The notes beneath the pieces were generated by a model. The model made no database searches and had not been told where the DNA came from. It saw only the letters and a program-made list of their open reading frames with translations. Of a stretch of 30,239 bases of DNA, positions 1 to 7,000 are shown piece after piece. Positions within the stretch are counted from its first letter, which is position 1. Each line of letters starts with the position of its first letter. Source of the DNA: JBMNHG01 sp045627705. GTDB taxonomy: Bacteria > Verrucomicrobiota > Kiritimatiellia > RFP12 > JBMNHG01. Both the position numbers and the translations under genes were made by a program. The stretch is taken from the NCBI GenBank assembly GCA_045627705.1, contig JAZQOE010000056.1, forward strand, positions 1-30,239, given 5' to 3'.

Positions 1-88
1 GGAACTCGCCCTTCTCGCGCTTCGAATGAAGTTCGGCATAGCGCCTCCGCGCCAGCCTGATGTTCACCTTCTTCTCTTCGCTTGTCAT
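1..88 (-). CDS. 5' end of a small basic protein, possibly ribbon-helix-helix (partial)
   Basis: Only the first 29 codons lie in the window; the gene runs off the left edge. Translation starts MTSEEKKVNIRL and continues with a charged, arginine- and lysine-rich helix. A short strand of the form KKVNIRL followed by a basic helix is the usual opening of ribbon-helix-helix DNA-binding proteins such as antitoxins and MobC-like proteins, but the second helix is not visible, so this is a weak suggestion. The ATG at 88 is preferred over the in-frame ATG at 94 because a GGGA lies seven bases before it. Two tandem repeats stand directly upstream and could be its promoter or operators. Confidence 0.5.
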   Translation of the reverse strand, partial: MTSEEKKVNIRLARRRYAELHSKREKGEF

Positions 89-102
89 GTTCATGTCCCG
101 AA

Positions 103-131
103 TTTTTCAGTAACACGATTTATGGCGCAAC
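103..131 (-). repeat. Tandem 29-bp repeat, copy 1 (promoter/operator-like)
   Basis: Matches 150-178 at 25 of 29 positions with a 47-base period. Read on the minus strand, it carries TTGCGC (130-125), a 17-base spacer and AAAAAT (107-102), a plausible -35/-10 pair for the gene starting at 88. It could also be a repressor site. Confidence 0.6.
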
Positions 132-149
132 CTGGAAATCACCCGTCGC

Positions 150-178
150 GTTTTCGGTAACAGGAATTATGGCGCAAC
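150..178 (-). repeat. Tandem 29-bp repeat, copy 2 (promoter/operator-like)
   Basis: Second copy of the repeat at 103-131. The core TATGGCGCAAC (plus strand) is identical. On the minus strand TTGCGC is followed after 17 bases by AAAACG, a poorer -10. The copies lie between the divergent genes at 88 (minus) and 254 (plus) and could act on either. Confidence 0.6.
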
Positions 179-253
179 GCGGCGGGATGCTTTTCAGTGG
201 CATTCCCATGTGGAAAATGTGACGATATCTCAACTGCAGAAAGGACGCACACA

Positions 254-1537
254 ATGAAGATCGACCATATTCCTGCATCAGATCGGGCAATTCTCCGGGA
301 ACTCGCGAAACGCCAGGCGGAACTCGCCTCGCTTCCCGTCATGGCCGAGCGCTGCAAGCGCTGGACAGATGCCAACGATGGCGTACAGGGCGCGCGTCCG
401 CCATTCGCCATCGAAAGCTGGACCTTCGACCGCGACTTCATGCCGCCATCGATCTTCCGCTGCGAAAGCGAGATCGGGCGCCAGATCGAAGGCCCGATGC
501 TGCGCAATATCCGTCACCACGAAATCCTTGGCGACGACCATGTGTGTCCCGACACATACGACATCGGCTGGTTTTACTGGTGCGATGAATTCGGCATCGA
601 TATCCCGACAAGTTTTGTAAAGGATGCCGAGGGCGTCGATCTCGGCTACCATGTGGACTGCCCGATCAAGGATCTCGCGGAAGACGGCTTCGATATGGTC
701 AAGCCCTCGACCTTCGGCGTCGATCGCGAAGGCACGCTTGAGTACAAGGCCACCCTCGAAGAGCTCTTTGGCGACATCCTTCCAGTCGAGATCAAGTCCG
801 GCGTTTACGGCAACTGCTACCTCACGCAGCGCCTCCTGCGACTGATGTCGATGGAGACGTTCTTCATGGCGATGTACGATTGCCCCGACAAACTCCATGC
901 GCTCATGGCGATGCTTCGCGACAACGCGATGCGCGCCGCTCGTTGGGCCGAGAGCGAAGGACTCCTCGTGCTGAACAACGCCAACCAATGCACTTGCGGG
1001 ACGTGCATGAACTTTACGACCCGTCTGCCCCGCAGGGAGGTCGAGCCTGGCAAGGTGCTGCTTTCCGACATGTGGGCCGGCATGGACAGCCAGGAGACGG
1101 TCGGCGTTTCGCCTGACCTCTTCAACGAGTTCTGCTTCCCGTACTATCGCGACCTCGCGGAGATGTTTGGCCTTGTTTACTGGGGATGCTGCGAACCTGC
1201 CGATCCAATCTGGGAATCTTCGCTCTGCAGGCTGCCGAACCTCGCGGCCGTCTCGATCTCGCGTTGGGCGGACCAGCGCAAGATGGCGGAATACCTCGAC
1301 GGAAAGAAGATCCTCTTCTCGCGCAAGCCGAATCCCAATCTGCTCGGAGTCGATCCCGAACTCAACGAAGAAGCCTGGGCCGCGGAAATCAACGGCACCC
1401 TCGATGCGCTTGAAGGACACGATGTCCCGTGCGAATTCGTCGTGCGCGACGTCTATTCGATGCATGGCAATCTCGCGAAGGCGCGGCGCGCCGTTGAAAT
1501 CGCCATGCGTGAAATCGACAAGCGCTTTGGACGGTAG
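254..1537 (+). CDS. Uroporphyrinogen decarboxylase-like (URO-D/MtaA-type) methyltransferase family protein
   Basis: The 427-residue product resembles the URO-D-like proteins common in Lentisphaerota and Planctomycetota, not true HemE. URO-D-fold relatives such as MtaA and CmuA move methyl groups to or from corrinoids or CoM. Visible marks are the histidine-rich segment HHEILGDDHVCPDTYDIGW, a Cys pair in NQCTCGTCMNF, and GCCEPADPIWE near residue 315, which may bind metal. The start at 254 has an AAAGGA eight bases upstream; a longer reading from 197 lacks this. The ROK kinase follows after 16 bases, suggesting an operon, and no corrinoid-binding protein is present here. The substrate is unknown. 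Such proteins often sit in sugar or aromatic methyl-ether loci, so a role in catabolism is only inferred. Confidence 0.8.
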   Translation: MKIDHIPASDRAILRELAKRQAELASLPVMAERCKRWTDANDGVQGARPPFAIESWTFDRDFMPPSIFRCESEIGRQIEGPMLRNIRHHEILGDDHVCPDTYDIGWFYWCDEFGIDIPTSFVKDAEGVDLGYHVDCPIKDLAEDGFDMVKPSTFGVDREGTLEYKATLEELFGDILPVEIKSGVYGNCYLTQRLLRLMSMETFFMAMYDCPDKLHALMAMLRDNAMRAARWAESEGLLVLNNANQCTCGTCMNFTTRLPRREVEPGKVLLSDMWAGMDSQETVGVSPDLFNEFCFPYYRDLAEMFGLVYWGCCEPADPIWESSLCRLPNLAAVSISRWADQRKMAEYLDGKKILFSRKPNPNLLGVDPELNEEAWAAEINGTLDALEGHDVPCEFVVRDVYSMHGNLAKARRAVEIAMREIDKRFGR

Positions 1538-1553
1538 CCAAAGGATGCCCGCA

Positions 1554-2504
1554 ATGGATCTTGCAATCGGAATCGAAATCGGCGGCACGAAACTGCAGGT
1601 GGTCGCGGGTCCCGACGAAGGTCACGTCTTGGGCGCTGCGCGTGGAGCAGTCGATTTGGCGCGTGGCCCCGCTGGCATACGGGAAACGCTCGACACTCTT
1701 GCCGACGAGGCGCTTTCCGCCGCGGGTGCGCAAGGTGCGCGTCCTGTCGCTGTTGGAATCGGATTCGGCGGGCCCGTCGATTCGAAGATGGGCCGCGTAA
1801 TCTGCTCCCATCAGGTTCCAGGCTGGAGCGGATTCGAACTCGGCAAATGGGCGAACGAACGCTGGGGCGCGCCCGCGATCGTGCAAAACGACGCCAGTAC
1901 CGCGGCATGGGGCGAATGGCGCCTTGGCGCAGGACGAGGAATAAACCGCCTCTTCTACATCACCGTCGGCAGCGGCATTGGCGGCGGCTGGGTTTGCGAT
2001 GGAAAACTCGACGAAGGGCAAGGCCTGGGCGCGGCGGAAATAGGCCACACCTGGGTCGCAGCGCCAGGCGGCGGCTACGAAAAGCTTGAGAACATTTGCT
2101 CGGGCTGGTCGATCGGCAGACGCGCAACGGAAGCGCTTGCGCATGGCGGGCGGGGTTCGCGCATGCGTGCGGTGGCCGATGCCAATGGCGGCAGGGTCAC
2201 GGCGCGCGATGTGTCTGAAGCGGCGGAAGCAGGCGATTCGCTGGCGGTGGAAATCTTGGACGAAACAACCGATGCGCTCGCTGCGGCGATCGGGAATGTG
2301 GTGACGCTTCTCAATCCGCAACGCATTGTGATTGGCGGTGGTGTTTCGCTCATGGGCGACTGCCTGTGGAAGCCTCTTCGCGAAAAGGTCGCAAATCGCG
2401 GTTTCGCGCCGTTTGCGGGCACGTATGATCTCGTCCCAGCCGGACTTGGCGAGGCGGTCGTCACCCGTGGCGCGTTGTCACTGGCGTTTGCCGCCATCGG
2501 TTGA
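1554..2504 (+). CDS. ROK family sugar kinase
   Basis: The 316-residue protein has ROK kinase architecture: an N-terminal phosphate-binding motif GIEIGGTK (residues 6-13), GFGGPVD (70-76), a catalytic-base motif IVQNDAS with Asp113, and VGSGIGGG (138-145). ROK kinases phosphorylate glucose, N-acetylglucosamine, N-acetylmannosamine or fructose in the cytoplasm using ATP. The usual zinc motif, a His followed by three closely spaced cysteines, is degenerate: His165 is present in EIGHTW but only Cys182 follows. No DNA-binding domain precedes the kinase, so it should be an enzyme and not a repressor. The start at 1554 has AAAGGA eight bases upstream; the ATG at 1545 overlaps that ribosome site. Probably co-transcribed with the URO-D-like gene. 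Confidence 0.88.
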   Translation: MDLAIGIEIGGTKLQVVAGPDEGHVLGAARGAVDLARGPAGIRETLDTLADEALSAAGAQGARPVAVGIGFGGPVDSKMGRVICSHQVPGWSGFELGKWANERWGAPAIVQNDASTAAWGEWRLGAGRGINRLFYITVGSGIGGGWVCDGKLDEGQGLGAAEIGHTWVAAPGGGYEKLENICSGWSIGRRATEALAHGGRGSRMRAVADANGGRVTARDVSEAAEAGDSLAVEILDETTDALAAAIGNVVTLLNPQRIVIGGGVSLMGDCLWKPLREKVANRGFAPFAGTYDLVPAGLGEAVVTRGALSLAFAAIG

Positions 2505-2547
2505 TGCCGCCATGCCGCGGATTGAACCGCTTTGAAGATTTGTCCTA

Positions 2548-3087
2548 ATGATGGAACACAAGTCAGGATTTACGCTTGTCGAACTTCTGGTGGCGACGTC
2601 GATCATGTTGATTGTCGGCGCATTGGCTGTGGCATGCCTCTTTTCCGTGACGCATGTGTGGGAGCGATGTGCTTCGACTTCGACGTCTGGCGCCTTTGAA
2701 TTTACCGAATGTTTCCAGAACGATGTCACCAAAGTCATCGTCGCAAAGGGTGTCGATGGCGATGCCGGTACATGTGAGTTTTGGATGGACGCACTTGCGC
2801 CTTGCAAGGTTTGTTATCGGCGATTGGAAAAGTCGCAGTCCGTCTTGCGTTCAGTGCAATCTGCGGAAGTTTCCGATCAACCGGTTGTCCATTCCGATGC
2901 GAACGAGTCTGGGCAGATGTTTTATTTTCCCGGTAAATTTGAGTTTTCCTACGGATTCTTCGACGATTCCATGGAAGTCATTTGGTGCGACAGTGCATCT
3001 TCCGATTCCATTCCGCCAGATTACATCAGGATTGCCGCCGATGGATTTCCAACGCGAATCATTGGATTCCGAAGGGGAGCCAAATAA
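2548..3087 (+). CDS. Type II secretion/type IV pilus pseudopilin (GspJ-like)
   Basis: The 179-residue protein begins with a prepilin peptidase site: a short charged leader MMEHKSG followed by FTLVELLVATS, with Glu at position 5 of the mature protein, then a hydrophobic helix to about residue 32. Length and N-terminus fit a minor pseudopilin such as GspJ, inserted in the inner membrane and processed by PilD. The remainder is not recognisable beyond scattered cysteines (CRVCY-like spacing near residue 88). No prepilin peptidase or secretion gene lies nearby, so it is an orphan. Two sampled 60-base lines (2881-3000) are about 47% GC, against about 62% for a line in the ROK gene. The ribosome site is weak and two ATG codons are adjacent; the first is used. 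Confidence 0.75.
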   Translation: MMEHKSGFTLVELLVATSIMLIVGALAVACLFSVTHVWERCASTSTSGAFEFTECFQNDVTKVIVAKGVDGDAGTCEFWMDALAPCKVCYRRLEKSQSVLRSVQSAEVSDQPVVHSDANESGQMFYFPGKFEFSYGFFDDSMEVIWCDSASSDSIPPDYIRIAADGFPTRIIGFRRGAK

Positions 3088-3204
3088 TCGCTCTCCTTCA
3101 TTTCGCTGTTGCGCAATGCGATGATCGACAAACTCCTTTTCAATGGCGGGCATTTGGAATATCATTGTCAAACCTATTCGTTGATTTTCGGAGTTTCACT
3201 TGTC

Positions 3205-4437
3205 ATGTCCATTGATGTCGAACTGAAAAAACACATCCTTTGTCCATTGCTCGCTTTCGCCTGCGCAATCGTACTTGCGCAGGAAGTCTCTTTGCCGCCC
3301 GAAATGGCGGAGATGGCGGGGCGCTATCGTGGCGTTCTTGCAGAGCAGGAGTTGATTTATCAAAAGACCGTGGCGCAGCAGCCACAGCTTTACATGGCTG
3401 ACATTCAGTCGCTTGCGGAACGTCTCCAAAAGGCCGGCGATCTCGATGGCTTCCTTGCCGCCGACAAGGAACTCAAGCGTTTCCTCAAGGCGATGGCGGC
3501 CGGTGAACGCGACCCGTTCGAACTGACTCCAGAGATGCCTGCTTCCGCCATCGTCAAGGAGGAGGGCGAGCTTCGCGACCGACAGAATCTCTATCTCCAG
3601 CGCTTTGCGGACGCGGACGAGACACGCCAGAAGAAGATTTCCGATCTTACCACGAAATATCTCGCGCGGCTCAAGGAACTGCAAAAGGAACTGACGATCA
3701 AGAATAGAATCGACGATGCACTCGCCGTCAAGAGCGAGGCGGATGAAATCCAGAAGGCCCTCGATGGCGGGACGCTTGTCGCTCTCGCGGAGAAATATGC
3801 GGCAGAGGCTCAAAAAGGCGAATCGCCCGCTTCGCCAACGGTGGCGCCGGCAACGCAGGGAAACGAGCCTGTCGAGGAAGACATTCCGACATTTGGCCAT
3901 GTCCCGACTTGGACGTATTGGAAATTTCTCGGTACGAAGAAATTTGCGCAGGAGGGAATGCTCGTTGACGATCCGGACATCCCAGACGAGCTGGATGCGG
4001 ATTGGGACGGCAAGCGCAACAAGGGCTATGTGAAGGGACGCTGCAGGTATGACCGCGCCGTCGTGGCGATGTTCGAGCGTTCGTGGCTTGGCAAGGCTTT
4101 TGTCTGGAAGGTATCGGATCCCGAGCAACTGCAGGCGACGATCGAACTTGATTCGACCGAACTTTCGAGCGGACGCGACTCCGGCCCTCACGCCCGACTG
4201 GCGCTGCTCGATGCCGATCGCAAGGTCTTGAAGGCGGTTTCCGTTCCCCTGATGTCGAAGTCCGCGACTTTGCGCGTTGCCTATAACAAGGAGGAAAGCC
4301 TCTGTGCCTTGAACTGGAAGCAGGGCAAGGAAACGCAGATGCTTGCCCTTCCCGCAAAGGGTCCGTTCTATATCCTCCTCGGCATTTGCGTCCGCCAGCC
4401 CGGCGAAGAGTGCAATACCACCTTCTCGATCAAGTGA
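3205..4437 (+). CDS. Secreted coiled-coil protein of unknown function
   Basis: The 410-residue product opens with a Sec signal peptide (KKHILCPLLAFACAIVLAQ, cleavage likely after the alanine near residue 25). From about residue 40 to 200 it is dominated by charged helices with heptad character, including LKELQKELTIKNRIDDALAV. Proteins with a repeated 'LKELQKxLTxxGxLDxAxAV'-like helix are frequent in PVC bacteria, usually of unknown function. The C-terminal part (about 235-410) looks beta-rich and could be a lectin- or jelly-roll-like domain, but I cannot name the family. The start at 3205 has GGAG eleven bases upstream and gives a clean signal peptide; longer readings back to 3109 do not. The next gene, rnc, begins 19 bases after the stop. 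Confidence 0.7.
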   Translation: MSIDVELKKHILCPLLAFACAIVLAQEVSLPPEMAEMAGRYRGVLAEQELIYQKTVAQQPQLYMADIQSLAERLQKAGDLDGFLAADKELKRFLKAMAAGERDPFELTPEMPASAIVKEEGELRDRQNLYLQRFADADETRQKKISDLTTKYLARLKELQKELTIKNRIDDALAVKSEADEIQKALDGGTLVALAEKYAAEAQKGESPASPTVAPATQGNEPVEEDIPTFGHVPTWTYWKFLGTKKFAQEGMLVDDPDIPDELDADWDGKRNKGYVKGRCRYDRAVVAMFERSWLGKAFVWKVSDPEQLQATIELDSTELSSGRDSGPHARLALLDADRKVLKAVSVPLMSKSATLRVAYNKEESLCALNWKQGKETQMLALPAKGPFYILLGICVRQPGEECNTTFSIK

Positions 4438-4456
4438 GTTCCCGGAGCCGCCTGCA

Positions 4457-5275
4457 ATGAATCTCGGTTCCTGGATTCGCAATTTCTCCAAGTCCGAGGA
4501 AATCGCCGCGCTCGAACGGACTCTCGGTTATCGCTTCCACGATGTCTCGTTGCTCGAATCGGCGCTCGTCCACACGTCGTACAAGTTCGAGCATCAGTCG
4601 GTCAAGACGGACAACCAGCGTCTCGAGTTCCTTGGCGACGCGGTTCTTGGCCTTCTCGCCGCGGACTACCTCTACAACAACTGCGAGGAGATCGACGAAG
4701 GACGACTCACGATCCTTCGCTCGCAGGTCGCAAGCGGCAAGGCGCTTTCCGCCATCGCGCTGGAGATCGGGCTCGACAAATATCTCCGTCTTGGCAAGGG
4801 CGAGGAGCGTTCGGGCGGCAGGACGCGCCCGGGCAATCTTGAGGACGCGATGGAGGCGATTTTCGGCGCTGCCTGGGAAGATGGCGGATTGCGCGCCGTG
4901 GCAGGCATTTTCGAGACTGTGGTCCGTCCGCGCCTCGACATGGCGGATGCGCGTCGCATCGGCGGAGAAAGCATTTGGGCGGGGAACCCCAAAGGGCATC
5001 TCCAATCTATCGTCCAGGCCCGCTTCCACTGCAACGTCATCTACAACCTGCTGGAATCCGGCGGAACTGGCCATGCGCCAACGTTCTTGATCGAAGCCCG
5101 CGTTGACTGCGAGAATGGCCCGTCCGCTTCTGCGGTTGGCCCTTCAAAACGCAAGGCCGAGGCCGCGGCGGCGGAAAAGCTGATGGAGTTGCTGGATGAA
5201 CTCTGCGACGGCGGGGATGTGCCGTCAAATGTCGGAAAGGGGCCCGCGGCAAATGACGACCCAGACGTTCACTGA
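4457..5275 (+). CDS. rnc: Ribonuclease III
   Basis: The 272-residue protein is a bacterial RNase III, the dsRNA endonuclease that processes rRNA precursors and structured mRNAs. The signature NQRLEFLGDAVLG (residues 53-65) provides Glu57 and Asp61, and NLEDAMEAIFGA (127-138) provides Asp130 and Glu133, the expected Mg2+ ligands. A dsRNA-binding domain spans about 177-248 (NPKGHLQSIVQ through KRKAEAAAAEKLM). Length is slightly above the usual 220-250 because of an acidic, disordered C-terminal tail. The start at 4457 has GGAG nine bases upstream. Its 3' end overlaps the downstream hydrolase gene by 23 bases, suggesting translational coupling. Confidence 0.97.
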   Translation: MNLGSWIRNFSKSEEIAALERTLGYRFHDVSLLESALVHTSYKFEHQSVKTDNQRLEFLGDAVLGLLAADYLYNNCEEIDEGRLTILRSQVASGKALSAIALEIGLDKYLRLGKGEERSGGRTRPGNLEDAMEAIFGAAWEDGGLRAVAGIFETVVRPRLDMADARRIGGESIWAGNPKGHLQSIVQARFHCNVIYNLLESGGTGHAPTFLIEARVDCENGPSASAVGPSKRKAEAAAAEKLMELLDELCDGGDVPSNVGKGPAANDDPDVH

Positions 5276-6962
5276 AGAAGGTTTTTGGCTGAAGTCAAAA
5301 AGCGGCGCGCCGCTTTCTGCGTTCGTCCATCTTCCGCAAAATCCAATCGGCGCCGCGCTTGTCTGCAACGCCTTTGCGGAAGAGCGCAAGGGATGTCTCA
5401 AACCGCTGGTCGATTTTTCACGGCGTCTCGCCGCGGATGGAATCGCCGTCCTGCGCTTTGACTACTCGGGCTGCGGCGATTCAACCGGGATATTCGGCGA
5501 GGGCGGTCTCGATTCTTGGCGTGACGATATCGCCGTTGCGGCCGAAGCGCTTTCGAAACTCGCCCCGAACGGCGCGCCGCTTTTTTGGATTGGCGCCCGT
5601 GGCGGCGCAATGCTGATGCTGGATTGCGTGAACCGCGTTCCAGCCGGTTCCGCTCCATCCGCTCTCCTTTTCTGGGACCCTGTCGATGGCGCTTCGTTCA
5701 TGAAGCAGCTTCTCCAGCGCAATCGCGTGAACACCATGATCGCCTACGGCAAGGCGAAGCTCTCTTCGTCCGAAATCGAAGCCGCCTGGCAGTCTGGCGA
5801 AAGCGTCGATCTCGATGGCTATCTTTTCCCCTCGAAACTCGTCTCCGATCTCCGGAATTTGGGGTGTGTCCCCATCTCGAAAACGGGGACAGACCCCGAA
5901 AATCTTCCCTCTGGGCTGGTCCTGAAATTGGGGACAGACCCTAAATCCGCCGATGCGATAATCGGGGTGTGTCCCCATTTTGAACAGCAGGCCGTCCGCC
6001 TTCCGCCGTTTTGGAATACAATCGGGCAGGTGGATGTGTCCAACTTGCTGGATATCAGCGAGAAATGGATTGTTGAAAAGGTCGGCAAATCGGGGTGTGT
6101 CCCCGCAATTTCGGTTGAAAAATCGGGGTGTGTCCCCGTTCTTGATGGGCTGGAACAGGTCGTGATCGAAGGACCGAAGGGCATTGTCCGAGGCATCTTG
6201 CAGATGCCCGCGGGGGATGTCCAGGGCGCGGTGCTGTTCCTCCATGGATGGTCTGGCGACAAGTCTGGTCCCCATGGTCTTTTCTCGATGGCGGCGGCGC
6301 GTTTGGCGGGGCAGGGGAAGGCCTGCTTGCGGATTGATTTCGGCGGACGCGGAGCGAGCGATGGCCTGGCTTCCGAGGCATCGATCGCACGCATGGCGGA
6401 AGAGGCTGGGAAAGCGCTCGCATTCCTCCGCAAGCGGACAGGCCAGGAGCATGTGACCGTTATCGCGCTTTGCTCCGGTTGCAAGGTCGCCATCACGCTT
6501 GCCGCCAATGAACCCTCCGTCGAAAGGCTTGTCCTTTGGTCAGCAGAATCGATGGGAAGCCTGCGCGATGGCGCGACAGGGTGGCGCAAGAAACGCGCCG
6601 CTTTGCTTGCGTATGCGAAGAAGCTGTGCCGTCCCGAAACTTGGAAGAAGATCATCAAACGCCAGGTGAAGGTCGATATGGTAGGCAAGGCGCTGACATC
6701 GCACGAGACTCGTTCGGCCGACGAAGCCCGCGCCGAGGACGCGACTCTTGCGCGCTTCTGCAAGTTCGGCGGGCGAATACTCTTTGTTTACGGCGGTTCC
6801 GATCCTGATGCCCCCGGGTCGTCGAAAGCGTATGCCAATTTCTGCCGTCGGAATCGTATCAATGCCGACCATCGTGAAATCCCAAATGCCGGCCACAGCT
6901 ACTACGCTTCCGATTGGACGGAGTCGCTCCTCGCGATTACCTTTGACTGGCTTTCGAAATGA
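5253..6962 (+). CDS. Two-domain alpha/beta hydrolase with palindromic insertions in the linker
   Basis: The 569-residue protein holds two alpha/beta-hydrolase folds in tandem. Domain 1 (about 1-195) has FAEERKG and LRFDYSGCGDS, but the nucleophile elbow reads GARGG, so the catalytic serine is missing. Domain 2 (about 300-569) has LHGWSGD, RIDFGGRGASDG, an elbow ALCSG placing Cys where Ser normally sits, an acidic loop YGGSDPD and a terminal GHSYY that supplies His. The pair recalls exosortase-A-associated hydrolases 2 and 1, usually separate genes, but no exosortase gene is seen here. Residues about 203-295 are encoded by DNA carrying six GGGG(N5)CCCC palindromes and read as low-complexity GCVP and GTDP repeats. 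The ATG at 5253 lies inside rnc. The substrate is unknown. Confidence 0.8.
   Translation: MTTQTFTEEGFWLKSKSGAPLSAFVHLPQNPIGAALVCNAFAEERKGCLKPLVDFSRRLAADGIAVLRFDYSGCGDSTGIFGEGGLDSWRDDIAVAAEALSKLAPNGAPLFWIGARGGAMLMLDCVNRVPAGSAPSALLFWDPVDGASFMKQLLQRNRVNTMIAYGKAKLSSSEIEAAWQSGESVDLDGYLFPSKLVSDLRNLGCVPISKTGTDPENLPSGLVLKLGTDPKSADAIIGVCPHFEQQAVRLPPFWNTIGQVDVSNLLDISEKWIVEKVGKSGCVPAISVEKSGCVPVLDGLEQVVIEGPKGIVRGILQMPAGDVQGAVLFLHGWSGDKSGPHGLFSMAAARLAGQGKACLRIDFGGRGASDGLASEASIARMAEEAGKALAFLRKRTGQEHVTVIALCSGCKVAITLAANEPSVERLVLWSAESMGSLRDGATGWRKKRAALLAYAKKLCRPETWKKIIKRQVKVDMVGKALTSHETRSADEARAEDATLARFCKFGGRILFVYGGSDPDAPGSSKAYANFCRRNRINADHREIPNAGHSYYASDWTESLLAITFDWLSK
5861..6137. repeat. Array of six 13-bp GGGG(N5)CCCC palindromic repeats inside a coding sequence
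   Basis: Copies: GGGGTGTGTCCCC at 5861-5873, 5964-5976, 6092-6104 and 6125-6137; inverse-type GGGGACAGACCCC at 5885-5897; and GGGGACAGACCCT at 5930-5942. Several are flanked by AATC or AAAT on the left and an AT-rich stretch on the right. Copies 1 and 2 form an inverted pair 11 bases apart; the last two are direct repeats 20 bases apart. Four copies encode GCVP in one frame, one lies in a different frame (GVCP), and two are inverted (GTDP). The unit has no stop codon in any of six frames. Similar palindromes are known as dispersed REP-like elements in other bacteria; assignment to that class is inference. Confidence 0.85.
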
Positions 6963-7000
6963 GCGGACGGGGTTGATTCCAGTCCATCCATGATAATCAA

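Noticed and set aside
278..1588. Minus-strand open frame opposite the URO-D-like gene
   Set aside because: Mirror frame of a well-supported gene; composition is rich in Arg, His and Ala without domains.
3196..4491. Minus-strand open frame opposite the coiled-coil protein gene
   Set aside because: The plus frame has a signal peptide, ribosome site and coiled coil; the minus frame has none.
5861..6137. CRISPR array
   Set aside because: Repeats are only 13 bases, in both orientations, with uneven spacing of 7 to 115 bases, and lie within an open gene; no cas genes.
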